NCBI GenBank assembly: GCA_021463145.1
Contig: JAJTWZ010000011.1
Span: forward strand, 33,073 to 97,072
Direction: 5' to 3'
Length of the DNA: 64,000 nucleotides
Origin: Blastocatellia bacterium
Lineage (GTDB): Bacteria > Acidobacteriota > Blastocatellia > UBA7656 > JADIYM01
Positions 18,926-30,531 of the stretch are shown here, piece after piece. Both the position numbers and the translations under genes were made by a program. Under the pieces are notes generated by a model, which was not told the origin of the DNA, did no database searches, and saw nothing but the letters and a program-made list of their open reading frames with translations. Each line of letters opens with the position of its first letter. Within the stretch, counting starts at the first letter, position 1.

Positions 18926-20137
18926 CTACATTCCGGCCGCACGGCGCACCTCGGGAGCGGCGGGACTGGCTCCGGCCACGACGACGCAGTTGCGTCCCGC
19001 GCGCTTTGCGGCGTACAGCGCTTCGTCCGAGGCTTCGACCAATGCCTTGAAACTGGTCGCGGCGCCGGCCGCCGTCGCGACTCCAACGCTCACCGAGAGC
19101 GAAACCTTTCCGTTTCCGGAACTGAGCGGCGACGTTGCGACCTTCTCCCGCACTCGCTCCGCGGCGTGATTTGCCGCGTGCACGTCCGTCGCTGGCATGA
19201 GCACGATGAACTCTTCGCCACCGTAACGGGCGAGGACGTCCTCGTCACGCGTCGCTTCCCTGACGACCTCGACAATATGTTTGATTGCCGCGTCGCCAAC
19301 CGGGTGGCCGTACGCGTCGTTCACGCTCTTGAAATGATCGATGTCGAACATCAGGACCGATAGCGGAGATCGGTCTCTGCGCGATCGCGCCGCCTCGCGC
19401 GCGCCAAGGTCCTCGAGCGTCCGGCGGTTGAAGATCTCGGTCAATGGATCGAGCGTCGCCAGCCGCGCAAGGTCCCACGTAAGCGCCTCCGCCGTCATGA
19501 GAACGAACGCGAACGACACCAGATAAACCGCTAGGAAGATCAGCAGGAAAAACAACTGCTGCAGATGATCGGCAACGAGCAGCGATTGCGTGGACGGCGC
19601 AAGCGAATTCATGAAGGCCGTCACCGCGCGCGCGCCGAGCGTCACGGCGAGCAGGCCGAAGCCGGCTCCGGTCAGTCGGAAAGAAGAGACCGTCCGATCC
19701 GACGAGATACCGAAAAGCAGGTAGGCGCAGATCGAGAGGTACACGGCGCCGACGGCCGAAATGACAAGCACACGCAGCCAGAAATTGGGCGTCACGAGGG
19801 TAAAGACGAAGAAGGTCACCGCGATGACGGCGACGGGCCAATACGTCTCCGTCAGACGCCAGTTTTCTCCCCGGATCGACTTGATGGCGCGATAGTGAAA
19901 CGAGAGAGACAACGCAATGGCGACGTTGCCTCCCAGGATCGAAACCGGATCCGCGACGTATCCGCGCGCCGCAAGCAATGTCCATCCAACGGTCTGCACT
20001 AGACAGGCCACCGACCAGTTTCCCGCCCCCCGGCGAAGGTTCGGAGGGAGGGACCGCGTCGAGATCAGCATCGTCACGCCAATGGACAGGAGGCTGAGCG
20101 CAAGCGCAACGCAGATGGAGCGGACGTCGAGGGCCAT
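18926..20137 (-). CDS. Membrane diguanylate cyclase (GGDEF)
   Basis: A 403-residue protein. The N-terminal half contains about six hydrophobic helices (residues ~5-215). The C-terminal GGDEF domain has the active site RYGGEEF near residue 324 and supporting motifs DPLTEIFNRRTLE and DIDHFKSVNDAYGHPVGD. GGEEF is a functional variant of the catalytic motif. No RxxD inhibitory site is visible at the usual place before it. It would make c-di-GMP in response to a membrane signal. Confidence 0.9.
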   Translation of the reverse strand: MALDVRSICVALALSLLSIGVTMLISTRSLPPNLRRGAGNWSVACLVQTVGWTLLAARGYVADPVSILGGNVAIALSLSFHYRAIKSIRGENWRLTETYWPVAVIAVTFFVFTLVTPNFWLRVLVISAVGAVYLSICAYLLFGISSDRTVSSFRLTGAGFGLLAVTLGARAVTAFMNSLAPSTQSLLVADHLQQLFFLLIFLAVYLVSFAFVLMTAEALTWDLARLATLDPLTEIFNRRTLEDLGAREAARSRRDRSPLSVLMFDIDHFKSVNDAYGHPVGDAAIKHIVEVVREATRDEDVLARYGGEEFIVLMPATDVHAANHAAERVREKVATSPLSSGNGKVSLSVSVGVATAAGAATSFKALVEASDEALYAAKRAGRNCVVVAGASPAAPEVRRAAGM

Positions 20138-20217
20138 CGGGGGAATGTAACTGCTCTTCTACACCTCACTCATCGGCAAGTTGCGAAAAAACTTGAGAAC
20201 TCAATCCATTCGGAAAC

Positions 20218-20847
20218 TCAGTTTCCCTTGAAGATGTGCGCGACCTTCTTCGCCGATTTGGTCGATACCGCCGCAACTACCTTCGCGCCCTTCTTGACCT
20301 TTTTCGCCCCGCCCTTCGAGGCGTCCTTACTCACGTCGTAGACCTTCACCGAGCCGTCCTTCGACTTGATCGCAACCTTCCTGCCCCCGTCCGTCACAGC
20401 CTCGACCGTGCCTTCCACGACCTCCGGCACGTCCTCGCCGAAGTTCTTTACCGAATGCACAGTCGTCCGGCCGGCGGCTTCGCTGTATTCGATCGCGACG
20501 TTCGCTCCCTTCATCGTGCCCCACGCCACATCTTTGGAGACCTCGACGGATTTGTCTGCCGTGGCTTCGGCGGCGTCCGTGGCGCGCTCGGCAACGGTGA
20601 CCGACGTATCCTTCGTGTACTCGGCCGTGACGACGGCCCCGTCCGCAGTCCTGACTGCAATCGTTCTCGATGTTTCGTCGACAGACTCGACGACGCCGAC
20701 CGCTGTCTTCCGCGTCGACTGAGCTGCCTTTGCCGCCTTCGACGCCCCCTCGTCCGCCGCACGGGTCGCTACGGCGCAACCGATCGAAATAGCCACGACG
20801 GCAATTGCCGGAACCGCCGCCGCCCGAAGCCTGGATACGTTCAACAT
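20218..20847 (-). CDS. Exported lysine-rich protein with duplicated beta module
   Basis: A 209-residue protein with a signal peptide (residues ~1-30, AAAVPAIAVVAISIGCAVATRA). Two segments resemble each other: GVVESVDETSRTIAVRTADG near residue 51 and GTVEAVTDGGRKVAIKSKDG near residue 141. They suggest a duplicated small beta barrel or hairpin of DUF5666 style. Between them lies an Ala/Thr/Val-rich stretch, and the C-terminal 35 residues are strongly basic. I do not recognise the family. It is divergent from the CapA-like gene across a 99-base gap. Confidence 0.7.
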   Translation of the reverse strand: MLNVSRLRAAAVPAIAVVAISIGCAVATRAADEGASKAAKAAQSTRKTAVGVVESVDETSRTIAVRTADGAVVTAEYTKDTSVTVAERATDAAEATADKSVEVSKDVAWGTMKGANVAIEYSEAAGRTTVHSVKNFGEDVPEVVEGTVEAVTDGGRKVAIKSKDGSVKVYDVSKDASKGGAKKVKKGAKVVAAVSTKSAKKVAHIFKGN

Positions 20848-20930
20848 TTCTTACCTCCCTTGTCGTTTTCCTCGATACACGAACCGCTTGAAAGTGTATA
20901 CGCACGATGCAAACTTCGCGCTCCGCACCG

Positions 20931-20939
20931 TGCTATGAT
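20931..20939 (+). promoter_or_regulatory. Extended -10 element before the CapA-like gene
   Basis: TGCTATGAT combines a TGn extension with TATGAT. It ends only 7 bases before the chosen ATG (20947), so transcription from it would yield a leaderless or near-leaderless mRNA. There is no good -35 at 17 bases. Confidence 0.4.
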
Positions 20940-20946
20940 CGCGCCA

Positions 20947-22068
20947 ATGCGCAGCCCGCACCGGTCCCGATTCGTCAACTCGCTCGTTTGTTCGCTCGTC
21001 CTTGCCCTCGGCGCGGCATGCGGTGCTCCGCCGCCTCCTGCCGGCAATGGCTCGACCGATGGGACCACGCCTGCTAACGCCAATTCGGCTGGCCCGTCCA
21101 CGCCGGAGCAGACAGGCGGCGATCCCGCTGGCGCGTCGCGAAAGGACCTGACCGTGCTCGCGGTAGGCGATGTAAACCTGGGCCGGATGCTCGGGAAGAG
21201 GATCCTTTCCGGTCAGAAGGATCTTCCGTTCCGCAACGTTCGCAATGAAGTCAGCGGCGCCGACATTGCCTTCGCGAACCTCGAGTCGCAGATCTCCGAT
21301 CAGAAGGGCCAGACCGAGGGATCGTCGAACTACGTTTTCACCGGCCCCCCGCAAGGCGCCGACGAGCTTGCGAACGCCGGCTTCGACGTAGTCGCAACCG
21401 CGAACAATCACGCGTGGGACTTCGGCGAGCGGGCCCTGCTCGAGACCATTGCGAACCTGAAACGCGTGAACATCCAGTATGCCGGGACGGGCGAAACGCT
21501 CGATGCCGCCTACGCGCCCGCAATCGTCGAGCGCAACGGCTGGCGAGTAGGATTCCTGGCCGTCACGGGCGTCTTCAACTCGCCGTTCGAGACCTCTCCG
21601 GCACGCGACCACGTGGCGTGGGCGGACCCGGTACTCGTTGCCCTCAAGATCAAGGAACTCCGCCACCAGGGAGTCGACATCGTCCTCGTCAGCTACCACG
21701 GCGGGGTCGAGTACTCACCCGATCCGGACGAACCGGCGCGGTCGTTCACTCGAGCCTGCATCGACGCGGGCGCCGATGCGGTAATCGGCCACCATCCCCA
21801 CATTGTCCAGGGCGTCGAGTGGTACAACGGCAAGCCGATCTTCTATTCCCTGGGCAACTTCGTATTCAAACAGTTCGATCCGTGGACCAACCTCGGCCTC
21901 GGTATCCGGCTCACATTCAGGGACGGCAAGCCCATGCAGGTCGAGTACCTTCCGGTCGCCGTGGACTTCCAGCCAAAGTTCCTCTCACCGGAAAAGGGCG
22001 CCGCTCTCATCGAGCGCGTCACTCAACTTTCAGGCGGAAGCCTGCTCACTGCACCGCCCTCCAACTGA
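20947..22068 (+). CDS. CapA-family (PGA_cap) lipoprotein
   Basis: A 373-residue protein of the CapA/PgsA metallophosphoesterase-like family linked to poly-gamma-glutamate and capsule synthesis. The N-terminus is a signal peptide ending LALGAAC, a plausible lipobox, followed by a Pro/Gly/Thr-rich linker to ~residue 65. Catalytic-fold motifs are AVGDVNLGR, FANLES, TANNHAWDFG and IGHHPHIVQG. An in-frame ATG at 20935 is an alternative start. No pgsB/pgsC (capBC) genes are nearby, so it is an orphan and its role may be in cell-wall metabolism. Confidence 0.85.
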   Translation: MRSPHRSRFVNSLVCSLVLALGAACGAPPPPAGNGSTDGTTPANANSAGPSTPEQTGGDPAGASRKDLTVLAVGDVNLGRMLGKRILSGQKDLPFRNVRNEVSGADIAFANLESQISDQKGQTEGSSNYVFTGPPQGADELANAGFDVVATANNHAWDFGERALLETIANLKRVNIQYAGTGETLDAAYAPAIVERNGWRVGFLAVTGVFNSPFETSPARDHVAWADPVLVALKIKELRHQGVDIVLVSYHGGVEYSPDPDEPARSFTRACIDAGADAVIGHHPHIVQGVEWYNGKPIFYSLGNFVFKQFDPWTNLGLGIRLTFRDGKPMQVEYLPVAVDFQPKFLSPEKGAALIERVTQLSGGSLLTAPPSN

Positions 22069-22106
22069 GGCCTCCGGCGCCGTCACCAGATTCCCGGCTT
22101 CGAAGA

Positions 22107-24812
<2,706 letters not shown>

Positions 24813-24871
24813 GCGCAGGTTCGCGCGGAAAGTCGCGGATCCGATCCGCTTCCAATCGTGCAATCCGTGGA

Positions 24872-25450
24872 CTAGCTTCCGGCCTTCGCCCGGAACTTGA
24901 CCATTCCGTCAGCGACTTCGACCGTGAAGTCGATCGCTTCGCAGTTCAGCTTGCTCCTGATCTGCTTCACCTGGGCCTCGATGATTTTCTCGAACCGGGC
25001 GAATGGCACCTCGTCCGTGGCTTCGCCACATGACCGTTTGGCGCTCACCAGTGCCTCATAGAGTGCCTTGACCTTGTCAGGCTCGGCGGACGGATCGGTA
25101 CAACGGACCGTCGACGATTCGAATCCCGGCTCCGGAGTGGTGTCGAGCAGCGGAGACACGTCCCGGGCTCCGTCCCGGCCGCCGCTCTCCTCCATGTTCT
25201 TCACGAGCCGGCGCCAGAGTTCCTTGTAGACGTTGTAGCGCGCGACGAGGCTGTTGTACTTGAAGCGCTGCCCGAACGTCATGTTGCGGGCGTCGTAGAG
25301 CCGCTTCACCAGAGTATCGGTCCGGTACTTCATGTCGTACGGCGGCTTCTTCGTCCCGCCGTTGAAGTAGATCTCGAACTCGATCTTCAGCTTTCGGATG
25401 TCGTCGTCGAGACGGTTGAGTAGGTCGTCGATGCTCGTTGTTGAACTCAC
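24872..25450 (-). CDS. MXAN_5187-C-like conserved protein
   Basis: A 192-residue soluble protein. The N-terminal ~100 residues (IRKLKIEFEIYFNGGTKKPPYDMKYRTDTLVKRLYD, then MTFGQRFKYNSLVARYNVYKELW) resemble the domain named after the C-terminus of Myxococcus MXAN_5187, found in several deltaproteobacterial-type lineages. The C-terminal ~70 residues look like a second alpha/beta module. No catalytic motif can be seen and the function is unknown. It is divergent from selA. Confidence 0.7.
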   Translation of the reverse strand: MSSTTSIDDLLNRLDDDIRKLKIEFEIYFNGGTKKPPYDMKYRTDTLVKRLYDARNMTFGQRFKYNSLVARYNVYKELWRRLVKNMEESGGRDGARDVSPLLDTTPEPGFESSTVRCTDPSAEPDKVKALYEALVSAKRSCGEATDEVPFARFEKIIEAQVKQIRSKLNCEAIDFTVEVADGMVKFRAKAGS

Positions 25451-25552
25451 ACAGGCCTCGAACGCGCTGAAGAGAAGGCAGCCAAAGTCCGCTGTTTACG
25501 TACGCAAAGGCTCCGCGTAGTGTAGTAATGCACTTCCGGGAGAGTCAAGCAA

Positions 25553-26941
25553 ATGCCCATGAACGGTCTGCTCCGCGCGTTGCCATCCGTGCACGAACTT
25601 CTCGACGAACCGGAGATCCTCGAGCTCGCCTCGCTTACGAGTCGCGACTACGCGCGTGAACGTCTGCGATCCGCGATCGACGAACTGCGTTCGGAAATCC
25701 TCGACAACGCGCTCGATGTAGAACCGGAAAGCCTCGCCCGCGAGGCGCTCGCGCGCGCGACGTCCGGCGGCGGTAGAGCCCGGCCGTCGCTCAGGCGCGT
25801 AATCAATGCGACCGGCGTCGTTCTGCACACGAATCTCGGCCGGGCGCCGCTTTCGGACCGTTCGATAGAAGCCATCGTTTCGGTTGCGCGTGGCGCGTCC
25901 AATCTCGAATTCGATATCGAAACCGGCACGCGCGGCCATCGCGACGCTCACTGCGAATCGATGCTCGTCGATCTGCTCGGTTGCGAGGCCGCGGTCGTGG
26001 TCAACAACAACGCGGCGGCGGTTCTGCTGGTGTTGAACACGCTCGCCAGGGGCGGAGAGGTCATCGTCTCGCGCGGCGAGCTCGTGGAGATCGGCGGCAG
26101 CTTTCGCGTGCCGGAAGTTCTCGAGCGCGCCGGTTGCACCCTTCGCGAAGTCGGAACCACGAATCGCACCTACCTCGCCGACTACGAGCGCGCGATCACT
26201 GAGAGCACTAGCTTGCTCCTGCGCGTCCACCCGAGCAATTACCGGATCGTCGGCTTCGCGTCGCGAGTCGCCGCCGGCGCCCTCGCCGAGCTTGGACGGC
26301 GGTCGCAGCTTCCGGTCGTCGACGATCTCGGGTCCGGCTGCCTGATCGATCCGGCCGCGCTCGGTGTCGGCGACGAACCGCGAGCTCAGGACGTGCTCGC
26401 CGACGGCGTGGACATCGTCACGTTCTCGGGTGACAAGCTTCTCGGCGGCCCGCAGTGTGGCGTCATTGCGGGACGCGCCGAGTACGTAAACCGCATCCGG
26501 CGCAATCCACTGATGAGGGCCCTGCGTGTAGACAAGATGGTCTATGCGGGACTCGGGGCAACTCTCGCGGCTTACGTCGAAGGACGCGCCGAACAGGAAG
26601 TTCCCTCCATTCGCATGTTGACGGCTTCGGTCGAGTCAGTACGTGCGCGGGCGGTTGCGTTCGCCGCCAGGCTCAACGCGGCCGCGCCTGAGTTCGGCGC
26701 CGAAGTCCTGGCCGGACGCAGCGTGCCGGGCGCGGGTTCCGCGCCGGGGCTAGATCTGCCGACTGCCCTCGTCGTGCTCGACCATCCGTCGATGCCGGCA
26801 GACGAGCTCGACGCGCGGCTGCGGGCATCGGAACCGCCCATCGTCGGGCGCATTGAGCACGATTCGGTGGTGATCGACCTGCGTACGGTGCGGCCGGACG
26901 AAGAAGGCGAACTGCTCGAGGCATTGCTTCGGCTGGCCTGA
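25553..26941 (+). CDS. selA: L-seryl-tRNA(Sec) selenium transferase
   Basis: A 462-residue SelA, the PLP enzyme that converts seryl-tRNA(Sec) to selenocysteinyl-tRNA(Sec) using selenophosphate. Length and order fit: an N-terminal helical tRNA-binding part, INATGVVLHTNLGRAPLS, VNNNAAAVLLVLN, then the PLP lysine in TFSGDKLLGGPQCG near residue 295. The ATG at 25553 precedes the usual N-terminus (RALPSVHELLDEP). No selB, selD or tRNA-Sec is found in the window, so these must lie elsewhere if the pathway works. Confidence 0.94.
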   Translation: MPMNGLLRALPSVHELLDEPEILELASLTSRDYARERLRSAIDELRSEILDNALDVEPESLAREALARATSGGGRARPSLRRVINATGVVLHTNLGRAPLSDRSIEAIVSVARGASNLEFDIETGTRGHRDAHCESMLVDLLGCEAAVVVNNNAAAVLLVLNTLARGGEVIVSRGELVEIGGSFRVPEVLERAGCTLREVGTTNRTYLADYERAITESTSLLLRVHPSNYRIVGFASRVAAGALAELGRRSQLPVVDDLGSGCLIDPAALGVGDEPRAQDVLADGVDIVTFSGDKLLGGPQCGVIAGRAEYVNRIRRNPLMRALRVDKMVYAGLGATLAAYVEGRAEQEVPSIRMLTASVESVRARAVAFAARLNAAAPEFGAEVLAGRSVPGAGSAPGLDLPTALVVLDHPSMPADELDARLRASEPPIVGRIEHDSVVIDLRTVRPDEEGELLEALLRLA

Positions 26942-27041
26942 GCCGAGGATGCGTTTGCGCCGAACGAGCGGGGAGAATGGAGCCCTCGGATTCGCTGCCC
27001 GATCGAGCGCGTCCGCGAACGGCAACTTGCCGCCGGCCCGG

Positions 27042-27050
27042 TGCTATACT
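27042..27050 (+). promoter_or_regulatory. Extended -10 promoter of korAB
   Basis: TGCTATACT (TGn plus TATACT) lies 32 bases before the korA ATG, in the only gap upstream of that operon. A canonical -35 at 17 bases is missing, as is common with extended -10 promoters. A ribosome site GAGGGAG follows at 27069-27075. Confidence 0.55.
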
Positions 27051-27082
27051 CGCTTGCTCACGCCAATCGAGGGAGCTACTAA

Positions 27083-28951
27083 ATGAGCACTGATACATCC
27101 ACTGCTCCGCCAGTCGACCACGCCATACAGGAACTCGACACGGTGACGATCCGGTTTGCCGGTGACTCCGGCGACGGAATGCAACTCACCGGCACGCAGT
27201 TCACCAACACCTCGGCGGTTCTCGGCAACGACATCAGCACGTTGCCGGACTTCCCGGCCGAGATCCGGGCGCCTGCGGGCTCTCTGCCCGGCGTTTCGGG
27301 CTTCCAGCTCAACTTCAGCAGTCGCGACGTCCGAACGCCCGGTGACGAACCCGACGTCCTGGTCGCGATGAATCCCGCAGCTCTCAAGGTCAATCTCTCC
27401 GACCTCGTGGACGGCGGCATGATCATCGTGAACACAGATGCATTCACTCCGAACAACCTCCGCAAGGCGTCCTACGACACGAATCCGCTGGAGGACGGGT
27501 CGCTCGCCGGATATCGCGTGTTCCAGGTGCCTGTGACGTCGCTGACGGGACGCGCGCTCGACGAGCACGGCCTCGGCAAGAAACAGGTCGATCGATCCAA
27601 GAACTTCTTCGCCCTCGGGCTCATGTACTGGCTCTTCGACCGTCCACTCGACCAGACGCTCGGATGGATCCACGAGAAGTTCGGAAAAACGCCCGAAGTC
27701 GCCCAGGGTAACGAGGCTGCTCTGCGCGCCGGCTACAACTACGGAGACACGGTCGAGCTTTTCCACACGCATTATCGGGTGCGAAAAGCCGAACTCGCGC
27801 CCGGCAAGTACCGCAAGATAACGGGCAACGAGGCGACGGCGATCGGATTCGTGGCCGCGGCCGAGCTCGCCGGACGGCCGCTTTTCTACGGCAGCTATCC
27901 CATCACGCCGGCCTCCGAAATCCTCCACGAGCTGTCGCGTCACAAGAACTTCGGCGTGAAGTCTTTCCAGGCCGAAGACGAAATCGCCGCTGTCTGCGCC
28001 GCCATCGGAGCCTCGTTTACCGGTCACATCGGACTTACTGGCACCAGCGGTCCCGGCGTGGCGCTGAAGTCGGAAGCCATCGGACTTGCGGTTGCAACCG
28101 AACTGCCTCTCATCATCGTCAACGTTCAGCGAGGCGGCCCGTCGACTGGTCTGCCTACCAAGACCGAACAGGCCGACCTGCTGCAATCGGTTTTCGGACG
28201 CAACGGCGAATGTCCGGTGGCTGTCGTGGCGCCGGCAACTCCCGGCGAATGCTTCACGATGGCGATCGAAGCCGTCCGCATCGCCGTGAACTACATGACG
28301 CCGGTTTTCTATCTGTCCGACGGCTACCTCGCCAACGGCGCCGAGCCTTGGAGACTGCCGGAACTGAGCGAGTTGCCGCCGATTTCCGTCACGTTCGCAA
28401 CCGATGCCGAGAAGTATCGTCCCTTCGGACGCAATCCCGAGACGCTGGCGCGTCCTTGGGCAATTCCAGGCACGCCAGGGCTCGAGCATCGCATTGGCGG
28501 CATCGAGAAGCAGGACATCTCGGGGAACGTCTCGTACGATCCCGCAAACCACGAGCACATGGTCCGGCTGCGAGCGGAGAAGATCGAGCGGATCGCAAAC
28601 GGCCTTCCACCCACTGAAATCTTCGGCGATCCGGCCGGGAAGGTGCTCGTCGTGGGTTGGGGTTCGACGTACGGTTCGATCACTTCGGCAGTCGAGCGGC
28701 TTCGCTCACAGGGTAAATCCGTGTCGTCGGTCCATCTTCGCCACCTGTCGCCGCTGCCCGGGGATCTCGGCGAGATTCTCTCGCGGTTCGAGCGCGTGCT
28801 CGTGCCTGAGATGAATCTCGGCCAACTCGCACTGCTGATTCGGGCCCGGTATCTGGCCGATGCCGTTCCCTTTTCCAAGGTACAGGGCCGGCCATTCAAG
28901 ATCTCCGAGATCGTCGGCCGCGTCGACCAGATGCTGGAGGGTCTCCAATGA
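27083..28951 (+). CDS. korA: 2-oxoacid:acceptor oxidoreductase, fused gamma/alpha subunit
   Basis: A 622-residue KorA-type subunit. The N-terminal ~200 residues are the gamma domain ([18 protein letters not shown]). The alpha domain then starts at [17 protein letters not shown] and includes [14 protein letters not shown] and [14 protein letters not shown], which contact the thiamine diphosphate of the beta subunit. With KorB it would oxidise 2-oxoglutarate (or another 2-oxoacid) and CoA to the acyl-CoA, CO2 and reduced ferredoxin. The fused gamma-alpha form is typical of aerobic or facultative bacteria. The stop overlaps the korB start (ATGA). Confidence 0.92.
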   Translation: MSTDTSTAPPVDHAIQELDTVTIRFAGDSGDGMQLTGTQFTNTSAVLGNDISTLPDFPAEIRAPAGSLPGVSGFQLNFSSRDVRTPGDEPDVLVAMNPAALKVNLSDLVDGGMIIVNTDAFTPNNLRKASYDTNPLEDGSLAGYRVFQVPVTSLTGRALDEHGLGKKQVDRSKNFFALGLMYWLFDRPLDQTLGWIHEKFGKTPEVAQGNEAALRAGYNYGDTVELFHTHYRVRKAELAPGKYRKITGNEATAIGFVAAAELAGRPLFYGSYPITPASEILHELSRHKNFGVKSFQAEDEIAAVCAAIGASFTGHIGLTGTSGPGVALKSEAIGLAVATELPLIIVNVQRGGPSTGLPTKTEQADLLQSVFGRNGECPVAVVAPATPGECFTMAIEAVRIAVNYMTPVFYLSDGYLANGAEPWRLPELSELPPISVTFATDAEKYRPFGRNPETLARPWAIPGTPGLEHRIGGIEKQDISGNVSYDPANHEHMVRLRAEKIERIANGLPPTEIFGDPAGKVLVVGWGSTYGSITSAVERLRSQGKSVSSVHLRHLSPLPGDLGEILSRFERVLVPEMNLGQLALLIRARYLADAVPFSKVQGRPFKISEIVGRVDQMLEGLQ

Positions 28952-30036
28952 GCGATCCGAACATTTCCCCATTGCCGGACGAACTGCCGTGCGAAGCGGT
29001 CAAGCTTACGAAGAAGGACTTCACATCCGATCAGGAAGTGCGATGGTGTCCCGGCTGCGGCGACTACGCCATCCTCGCCGGCGTGCAACGGGTCCTGCCG
29101 GAACTGGGAATTCCCAGGGAGAAGCTGGTCTTCGTATCGGGAATCGGCTGCTCGAGCCGATTCCCGTACTACATGAACACCTACGGCTTTCACTCGATCC
29201 ACGGACGGGCTCCGGCGATCGCGACCGGCGTGAAGGTTTCGAACCCGGACCTGACCGTGTTCGTGGTCACGGGTGACGGCGACGGGCTTTCGATCGGCGG
29301 CAACCATTTCATGCACGCTCTCAGGCGCAATGTCGATCTGAAGATCATCCTCTTCAACAATCGGATCTACGGCCTGACGAAGGGGCAGTACTCGCCAACG
29401 TCCGTACTCGGTCAGAAGAACAAGTCCGCACCCATGGGCGTGATCGATTATCCGATCGATCCCGTGACGCTTGCCCTGGCTTCGGAAGCGACTTTCGTGG
29501 CGCGGTCTGTCGACAACGACCCCAAGCATCTCGCGCGGATGATCGAGCGGATGGCGAAGCACCGCGGTGCGGCGTTCCTCGAGGTCTACCAGAACTGCAA
29601 CATCTTCAACGATCAGGCATTCGACGATTTCAAGGACAAGGACGTTCGCGGCGACCGCATGATCGACATCGAGCACGGCAAGCCGCTTGTGTTCGGGAAG
29701 GATCGGTCGAAGGGAATACGGTTGAACGGCCTTGCGCCGGAGGTCGTCGAGATCGGCGAAGGCAGTCCCTGGGAAGAGAAGCATCTGCTCGTGCACGACG
29801 AAACGCTCCCCGATTCCACCCACGCGACGCTGCTGTCGAGGATGCATTATCCGGATATGCCGGTCGCGATTGGCGTGTTCCGCCGCGTAGAGCGGCCCAC
29901 ATACGAGTCAATGCTTACGGACCAGATTTCGGCCGCGCGCGCGCGTTCGGGACCGGGCGACCTGGCCAGACTCATCGACAGCGGCGACACGTGGGTTGTC
30001 GACGCCAACGGAGGATCTCAGGTGAATCTATCGTGA
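28948..30036 (+). CDS. korB: 2-oxoacid:acceptor oxidoreductase, TPP-binding beta subunit
   Basis: A 362-residue Kor[12 protein letters not shown] and [12 protein letters not shown] carry the cysteines of the iron-sulfur site. [12 protein letters not shown] to NN about 30 residues later is the thiamine diphosphate motif, followed by [13 protein letters not shown]. The ATG overlaps the korA stop. The substrate preference of the pair is inferred as 2-oxoglutarate from family resemblance and not proven by the sequence. Its stop overlaps the next small gene (GTGA). Confidence 0.92.
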   Translation: MSDPNISPLPDELPCEAVKLTKKDFTSDQEVRWCPGCGDYAILAGVQRVLPELGIPREKLVFVSGIGCSSRFPYYMNTYGFHSIHGRAPAIATGVKVSNPDLTVFVVTGDGDGLSIGGNHFMHALRRNVDLKIILFNNRIYGLTKGQYSPTSVLGQKNKSAPMGVIDYPIDPVTLALASEATFVARSVDNDPKHLARMIERMAKHRGAAFLEVYQNCNIFNDQAFDDFKDKDVRGDRMIDIEHGKPLVFGKDRSKGIRLNGLAPEVVEIGEGSPWEEKHLLVHDETLPDSTHATLLSRMHYPDMPVAIGVFRRVERPTYESMLTDQISAARARSGPGDLARLIDSGDTWVVDANGGSQVNLS

Positions 30037-30350
30037 GCCAGTTCGAGACGATCAGCTACGGCCAGGCGTGCGGAATCATCCGGCGCCACGTTAACAAGAC
30101 GGCTTCAATCGTCACGGCTCCCTTCCCCGGCATGAGCATGCAGGTGATGGGTCAGATCCACGTTCAGGAAGATGGCGAACACTTCGCGTTCGCTGTCGAC
30201 GGCGGGCAGGGCATCAGCATGTCGGTCGTTCCGTTCGCGGAGTTCACGTACCAGATCCCCGGCGGCTCCGAAACTCCCGACGCTCTCGTCTGTGCGATGG
30301 ACGGCCAGGAGCCCGGGCAGGAGATGCTCGTCTGGATGCTGCGGTTCTGA
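30033..30350 (+). CDS. Small protein coupled to korAB
   Basis: A 105-residue protein from a GTG that overlaps the korB stop (GTGA), so translation is coupled. The sequence (GQACGIIRRHVNKTASIVTAPFPGMSMQVMGQIHVQEDGEHFAFAVDGG) contains no metal or cofactor motif I recognise; two cysteines are not in a cluster. It could be an assembly or accessory factor of the oxidoreductase. A CAGGATT palindrome starts 6 bases behind its stop. Confidence 0.7.
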   Translation: MSQFETISYGQACGIIRRHVNKTASIVTAPFPGMSMQVMGQIHVQEDGEHFAFAVDGGQGISMSVVPFAEFTYQIPGGSETPDALVCAMDGQEPGQEMLVWMLRF

Positions 30351-30355
30351 GGATG

Positions 30356-30512
30356 GAGAGTGGACAGGATTTACAGGATTGACAGGATTGACAGGATTGA
30401 CAGGATTGGCTGAAGGTCATGAAGAAAGGCGGCCCGACAACTCGGACCGCCCTTCCTCATGAAAGACAGAATCCTGTAAATCCTGAAAATCCTGTAAATC
30501 CTGTCTACTCTC
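30356..30512. repeat. CAGGATT palindromic element, copy 2
   Basis: The outer arms 30356-30380 and 30488-30512 are inverted copies with one mismatch. The left arm runs on into three more direct TGACAGGAT units. The core is a strong hairpin with arms 30418-30437 and 30442-30461 around a CAAC loop, whose mismatches are mostly G-U compatible. It lies between the convergent ends of the korAB operon and the DHS-like gene, where a two-way terminator would be expected. Confidence 0.9.
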
Positions 30513-30531
30513 CCTCTCCCTATCCCTCTCC

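Noticed and set aside
30361..30420. CRISPR-like series of CAGGATT repeats
   Set aside because: The units are only 7-11 bases, with no spacers of constant length, and they reappear inverted in the other arm; no cas gene nearby.
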